Assembly: GCF_025574485.1 (NCBI RefSeq)
Contig: NZ_JAOBPO010000006.1
Coordinates: 62,001 to 126,000, forward strand
Direction: 5' to 3'
Source: Kordiimonas aquimaris
GTDB lineage: Bacteria > Pseudomonadota > Alphaproteobacteria > Sphingomonadales > Kordiimonadaceae
Length of the DNA stretch: 64,000 nucleotides
Within the stretch, counting starts at the first letter, position 1. Each line of letters starts with the position of its first letter. The translations under genes and the position numbers were made by a program. Of this stretch, positions 63,428 to 64,000 are shown piece after piece. The notes under the pieces were generated by a model that was not told where the DNA came from, ran no database searches, and saw only the letters and a program-made list of their open reading frames with translations.

Positions 63428-64000
63428 ATGCAGTTTTCAAATCCGCTAGTCGAAGGTCGACTAATTAAGCGATATAAGCGTTTTTTGGCAGATGTAGAAC
63501 TTGATGACGGAAGTGTTGTTGTTGCGCATTGTGCCAATAGTGGGTCAATGCTTGGGTGTAAGGAAGAAGGCAGCCGTGTTTTGCTGTCTCCTAATACTAA
63601 TCCGAAGGCCAAATTAGATTGGCGCTGGGAAATGGTTGAAGTTGATGGGTTTCTTGTTGGTATCAACACGTCTCATCCAAATGGTATAGTAGAAAGTGCT
63701 ATTCGAGACGGTATTATCACTGAGCTTCAAGGTTATGAAAGTTTGCGACGTGAGGTGAAGTACGGTGTTAATAGCCGTATCGACATTTTGCTTGAAAACC
63801 CCGGGTTATGTTATGTTGAAGTGAAGAATGTAACGCTGAAAATTGGCGATGAAGCACAGTTTCCGGATGCAGTAACCGTGCGTGGTACAAAGCACCTGAA
63901 TGAATTAACTCAAATGGTGGCTGATGGGCATCGTGCAGTTATGGTATATCTGGTGCAGAGAGAGGATTGTGTGTTCTTTCGCCCAGCGGCAGCTATTGAC
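63428..64000 (+). CDS. sfsA: SfsA family protein (5' part)
   Basis: 191 codons run to the right edge without a stop, so the gene is cut by the window. The start MQFSNPLVEGRLIKRYKRFLADV and HCANSGSMLG, SPNTNPKAKLDWRWEMVEV and GINTSHPNG are diagnostic of SfsA, and SRIDILLENPGLCYVEVKNVT is the nuclease-like Asp/Glu-Val-Lys core. Three in-frame ATG codons (63422, 63425, 63428) follow TTGGA; the third has the best spacing. SfsA was named as a sugar-fermentation stimulator; a nucleic-acid role is suggested by its fold. Confidence 0.93.
   Translation, partial: MQFSNPLVEGRLIKRYKRFLADVELDDGSVVVAHCANSGSMLGCKEEGSRVLLSPNTNPKAKLDWRWEMVEVDGFLVGINTSHPNGIVESAIRDGIITELQGYESLRREVKYGVNSRIDILLENPGLCYVEVKNVTLKIGDEAQFPDAVTVRGTKHLNELTQMVADGHRAVMVYLVQREDCVFFRPAAAID

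Overview
The window is a dense stretch of chromosome from a Gram-negative, probably marine, aerobic proteobacterium with moderate GC. About 58 genes fill nearly all of it. TonB-dependent receptors, a complete type II secretion system (T2SS), lipoproteins, an RND pump, fatty-acid oxidation genes and a closing sfsA gene fit an Alphaproteobacterium; a Kordiimonadales- or sphingomonad-like host is my guess, not shown by the sequence. I see no rRNA, tRNA, CRISPR array, prophage or insertion sequence.

Region 1 (1-6942) holds the 3' end of one secreted protein and two large secreted BNR/VPS10-type beta-propeller proteins in tandem. Region 2 (6966-13315) has a LysR regulator, a MAPEG membrane protein, a Prx5-type peroxiredoxin, an Lrp/AsnC regulator divergent from methionine gamma-lyase, a small membrane protein with TPR-like repeats and a BCCT transporter.

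Region 3 (13600-20943) is a storage-lipid island. It runs phasin, Pseudomonas-type (class II, medium-chain) PHA synthase, intracellular PHA depolymerase, a second phasin, the TetR regulator PhaD, an alpha/beta hydrolase, and a wax ester synthase/diacylglycerol acyltransferase. Both phasins and the acyltransferase end in Lys/Ala-rich tails. Region 4 (20951-26069) is a TetR repressor divergent from an RND adaptor-permease operon. Two abutting 19-bp palindromes sit in the shared promoter region.

Region 5 (26129-35912) has a secreted hydrolase, a SapC-glycerol kinase pair, and a LysR regulator divergent from a beta-carbonic anhydrase-SulP transporter operon, probably for bicarbonate uptake. The SulP gene appears to start at an ATA codon. 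An ECF sigma factor with its ChrR-type anti-sigma factor and a transglutaminase-like lipoprotein follow. Region 6 (35990-39813) has a paired acyl-CoA dehydrogenase operon and two small exported proteins.

Region 7 (39981-57892) is the T2SS locus: a short prepilin peptidase, a lipoprotein made of two copies of one ~440-residue unit, a TonB-dependent receptor, gspC to gspN in order with mostly overlapping genes, and an unrecognised lipoprotein gene closing the operon. Region 8 (58032-64000) has a bifunctional beta-oxidation enzyme, a short-chain dehydrogenase, a TonB-dependent receptor and the start of sfsA. Strong hairpin terminators separate most of these units.
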